DNA from: an uncultured bacterium
GTDB taxonomy: Bacteria; Cloacimonadota; Cloacimonadia; Cloacimonadales; Cloacimonadaceae
DNA length: 17,667 bases
Reading direction: 5' to 3'
NCBI GenBank assembly: GCA_937924555.1
Contig: CALDSN010000053.1
Location: forward strand, 1 to 17,667
This document shows positions 15,641 through 17,667 of the stretch, one piece after another (the stretch's first letter is position 1; the number at the start of each line of letters is the position of its first letter). The position numbers and the translations under genes were made by a program. A model generated the notes under the pieces. That model did no database searches and was not told where the DNA came from. It saw nothing but the letters and a program-made list of their open reading frames with translations.

Positions 15641-15827
15641 TACGCGTAATATATGCGTAGCTGGAATAGACAGCAAGCACAAGGATACGATTAAGCAATT
15701 TATACCGAAACTTGCTTGAGCAAAAAATTCAAATTGGTAGATAGTATCTGTAACGACTCAATCACAACCGGATAGTAGTTGTATAAATATGAACAAAATA
15801 CAGTGAAGTGAAGCACAAAAAAAGTTC

Positions 15828-15857
15828 TTGACATGAAAAGCTATCTTGGGTTATATG
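15828..15857 (+). promoter_or_regulatory. Sigma70-like promoter of the C10 peptidase gene
   Basis: A perfect TTGACA (15828-15833) is followed after 18 nt by TATATG (15852-15857), matching four of six -10 positions. Transcription would start near 15865, leaving a 5' leader of about 210 nt before ATG 16078. It is the best promoter-like pair seen in the window. Confidence 0.5.
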
Positions 15858-15896
15858 CGAATGTAACTAATCAAAAGTATCGTAGAAGGAATTAAG

Positions 15897-15918
15897 CTCA
15901 ATGGGTCTATGCATTGAG
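15897..15918 (+). promoter_or_regulatory. Hairpin in the C10 peptidase leader
   Basis: CTCAATG (15897-15903) pairs perfectly with CATTGAG (15912-15918) around an 8 nt loop, about 35 nt after the predicted start of transcription. A smaller hairpin, AACCT/AGGTT (15982-15986 and 15993-15997), lies further on. They could affect mRNA stability or translation. No known riboswitch class was recognised. Confidence 0.4.
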
Positions 15919-16077
15919 ATGTTTTAAATAGGTGGAATCCAGTTTACCTAGACGAAGCAGATTATATATGTGTGATGTGAAAACCTTTTAATAGGTTATC
16001 AGTAGGTGAAATCTCTCAGGGTTGAGTGTGTAACACTATTGAATACCACTTAGTCTTGATAAACAAGGAGAAACACT

Positions 16078-17620
16078 ATGAAAAAGTTTAGTTTGGTGGT
16101 CTGTATGCTATTTATGCTACACCTTTTATCTTCTGCAATTGTACCAGTAGAAACAATAAAACTGGTCGCAGAGAAATGGCTGGAATTTCAAACAGGACAA
16201 CCTCGCACAGCTGTAAACTGGGAAGCATATCCCAATTCTGAGAATCCTGCATACTGGAGAGTAAACTGTAATATCGGTTTTGTATATGTATCTGCAGACA
16301 ATAGCTGTATCCCAATTTTGGCGTTTTGTAAGCTAGGAACTTATTCAACCTTCACAGTTACAGAAGCTGCACAAGAATTATTAAGTGATTACACACTCCA
16401 GATAGAAGACGCTAAAACAAACATGCGAAGCAACACAGAGACCCTTCCCATGTGGAATGCAATCATCAACCAAACAATTAGCATTGCAGAAGAGCACGAT
16501 ATTGGTCTTGTGACGACCATATGGGAGCAATGGGGAGGAGGAGAATCTAACAATACTTATTGTCCGATGGATAACCACAACCTTCACTATGAAGATCCGC
16601 AATATCCCGAAGGACGATATAAACGAAGTGTGGTTGGTTGTGTAGCAACAGCAGTTGCTCAAATATGTAACTATTACAAGCGTTGGAACTATTTTTTACA
16701 AGACTCTGATAGATACACATCTGATAATTATGGTTTTGTATGTGAAATTGACTCATATTCATCTACTCACGATTTCCCTGATTTCGCTACACTGAACGGG
16801 TATTTGGAAGAAGTTATTGATAAGTACACCAGTAGTACTCCTCTTACGGTTAGTGATAAAGCCGCCTTAAGCTTTGCATGCGGAATTCTGACGCACACGA
16901 ATTACTCCTCAATTAGTTCAGGTGCATATGATAGTTGTTCAGGTTCAGTTTATGACAAAAACAACATGTATCACCAGCCTGTAAACGGCCCCAGCCTTTC
17001 TAGTGAAGCGTGGGGTAGCCTGATTAAGAAGCAGTTGACTTATAATAGACCAATTCAATATGCTGGAGGGAGTATTGAAGGTGGTAGTCATGCCTTTATT
17101 GTTACTGGATATCAAACTACTAACTTTAACACAACTTTAAACTTGATTAACTGGGGGAGACATTGGTGCCATCCTGAATATTGGAGTTTGCAGCCCATAA
17201 ATCTCGCAAGCCCCTATCCAAACTCTCATACTATGCGGATTGGGATTTCCCCTAATGCATCAATAAATCAGACAATTCTCTTGGAGGGGGGGGGCACCGA
17301 CTTCAGCGGAATTAATTTGCAAGCTCTGGGACATGATGGAATATGGCAAACATTTACTACCGATAATGGTGTGTTTGATATCAAGCTACCCCCTGGAACA
17401 TATGATTTTACATTCTCAGATAGCAGGAGCTATTACGAAACTCTAGAGCTTTGTGATGTGGTTATCGAAATGGGAGTAAACCCTATATCTCCAAATCCGA
17501 TTATTCTTCACGCCAGACCTCACATTATCGAAGTCCCAACTAATGTGTCAAACATACAGGAGGCGATAGATTTAGTTAGAGATGGCGGAACAGTAGTTAT
17601 TCTGGATGGTAACTACATTG
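16078..17620 (+). CDS. Secreted C10 (streptopain-like) cysteine peptidase with beta-helix, 3' truncated
   Basis: At least 514 genomic residues remain. Parts in order: a signal peptide (KKF then hydrophobic 5-19, cleavage near Ala20); a propeptide region with the C10 inhibitor-like start VETIKLVAEKWLEFQTG; and the peptidase domain. The nucleophile is Cys188 in VVGCVATAVAQICNYY, the catalytic His338 in GGSHAFIVTGY, and Asn358-Trp359 lies in the following strand. A carboxypeptidase-regulatory-like beta domain (about 399-466) follows, then the first turn of a parallel beta-helix (VSNIQEAIDLVRDGGTVVILDGNY, 490-513). The remainder, probably more beta-helix and a C-terminal sorting domain, is missing. 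The stop at 17641-17643 and the last residues EIGRAHV are adapter. AAGGAG precedes ATG 16078. Base composition is clearly more AT-rich than in the left operon. Confidence 0.9.
17286..17294 (+). repeat. G9 homopolymer inside the peptidase gene
   Basis: Nine consecutive G residues encode Gly-Gly-Gly at residues 404-406, at the start of the carboxypeptidase-regulatory-like domain. The frame continues coherently on both sides, so the count is probably right in this clone. Such tracts slip easily and could switch the downstream part on and off, or be a sequencing weak spot. Confidence 0.85.
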
Positions 17621-17667
17621 AGATCGGAAGAGCACACGTCTGAACTCCAGTCACGATCAGATCTCGT
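17621..17667 (+). other. Illumina TruSeq index adapter (artefact)
   Basis: AGATCGGAAGAGCACACGTC begins the 34-base TruSeq indexed adapter (17621-17654), followed by index GATCAG (17655-17660) and ATCTCGT of the flow-cell sequence. It mirrors 1-46. It supplies a false stop codon to the peptidase frame. Confidence 0.98.

Larger units (their letters stand above)
15331..16077. other. 747 bp repeat-bearing intergenic region
   Basis: No convincing coding sequence lies between the divergent DUF4097 gene and the C10 peptidase gene. The left half carries two REP-like palindromes and an 11 bp inverted repeat with internal direct repeats. The right half is AT-rich, with a TTGACA promoter and a roughly 210 nt leader containing small hairpins. 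It could contain an unannotated small RNA, but none is recognisable. Confidence 0.6.

Noticed and set aside
15990..16040. T-box or known riboswitch suggested by the AGGTGAAATC segment
   Set aside because: It lacks the T-box sequence AGGGTGGNACCGCG and any recognised riboswitch core.
1..17667. 46 bp terminal inverted repeat at the two contig ends, as in a transposon or linear phage
   Set aside because: Both copies are TruSeq adapter plus index GATCAG; it is a library artefact.

Overview
This 17.7 kb contig comes from a Gram-negative bacterium, probably a fermentative member of the Cloacimonadota or a nearby Fibrobacterota-Chlorobi-Bacteroidota lineage. The evidence is a PorV-like outer-membrane protein, a BatA/vWA membrane protein, a eukaryote-type fused formiminotransferase-cyclodeaminase, a DUF4097 lipoprotein and a secreted C10 peptidase joined to a beta-helix. 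The phylum is inferred from gene content, not shown by a marker gene. The outermost ~46 bases at each end are Illumina TruSeq index adapter (index GATCAG and its complement), not genome. Real sequence runs from about 47 to 17620, and both terminal genes are cut.

From 47 to 14499 every gene lies on the + strand, mostly with tiny gaps or overlaps. In order: the tail of a membrane protein; a GNAT-fold acyltransferase overlapping an AUR1-like PAP2 membrane enzyme (possibly a lipid or sphingolipid module); a PorV/FadL-like outer-membrane barrel; a BatA-type vWA protein; dxs (isoprenoid precursor synthesis); and mnmE (tRNA wobble-U modification). A 270 bp gap at 8489-8758 holds a striking 21 bp inverted repeat built from 11 bp units. 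Then come rpmE with a clear terminator; a DUF1385 membrane protein coupled to prfA through a TTG start; a CNNM/CBS CorC-like transporter; ftcD; and a cysteine-rich DUF3795 protein ending at a strong terminator.

From 14554 the layout changes. A convergent minus-strand DUF4097 repeat lipoprotein is followed by a 747 bp AT-rich intergenic region with two REP-like palindromes, another inverted repeat, a good sigma70-like promoter and a long structured leader. The last gene is an AT-rich secreted C10 (streptopain-like) cysteine peptidase that runs off the contig just as a beta-helix domain begins. Its apparent stop codon lies in the adapter.

The left ~14 kb reads as core housekeeping and envelope genes in one or a few transcription units. 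The right ~3 kb reads as accessory, surface-exposed and repeat-associated sequence. I saw no tRNA, rRNA, CRISPR array, transposase or phage gene. No wholly new multi-gene system is evident. The best leads are the 11 bp inverted iteron array, the GNAT-PAP2 lipid pair, and the protease-beta-helix gene with its G9 tract.
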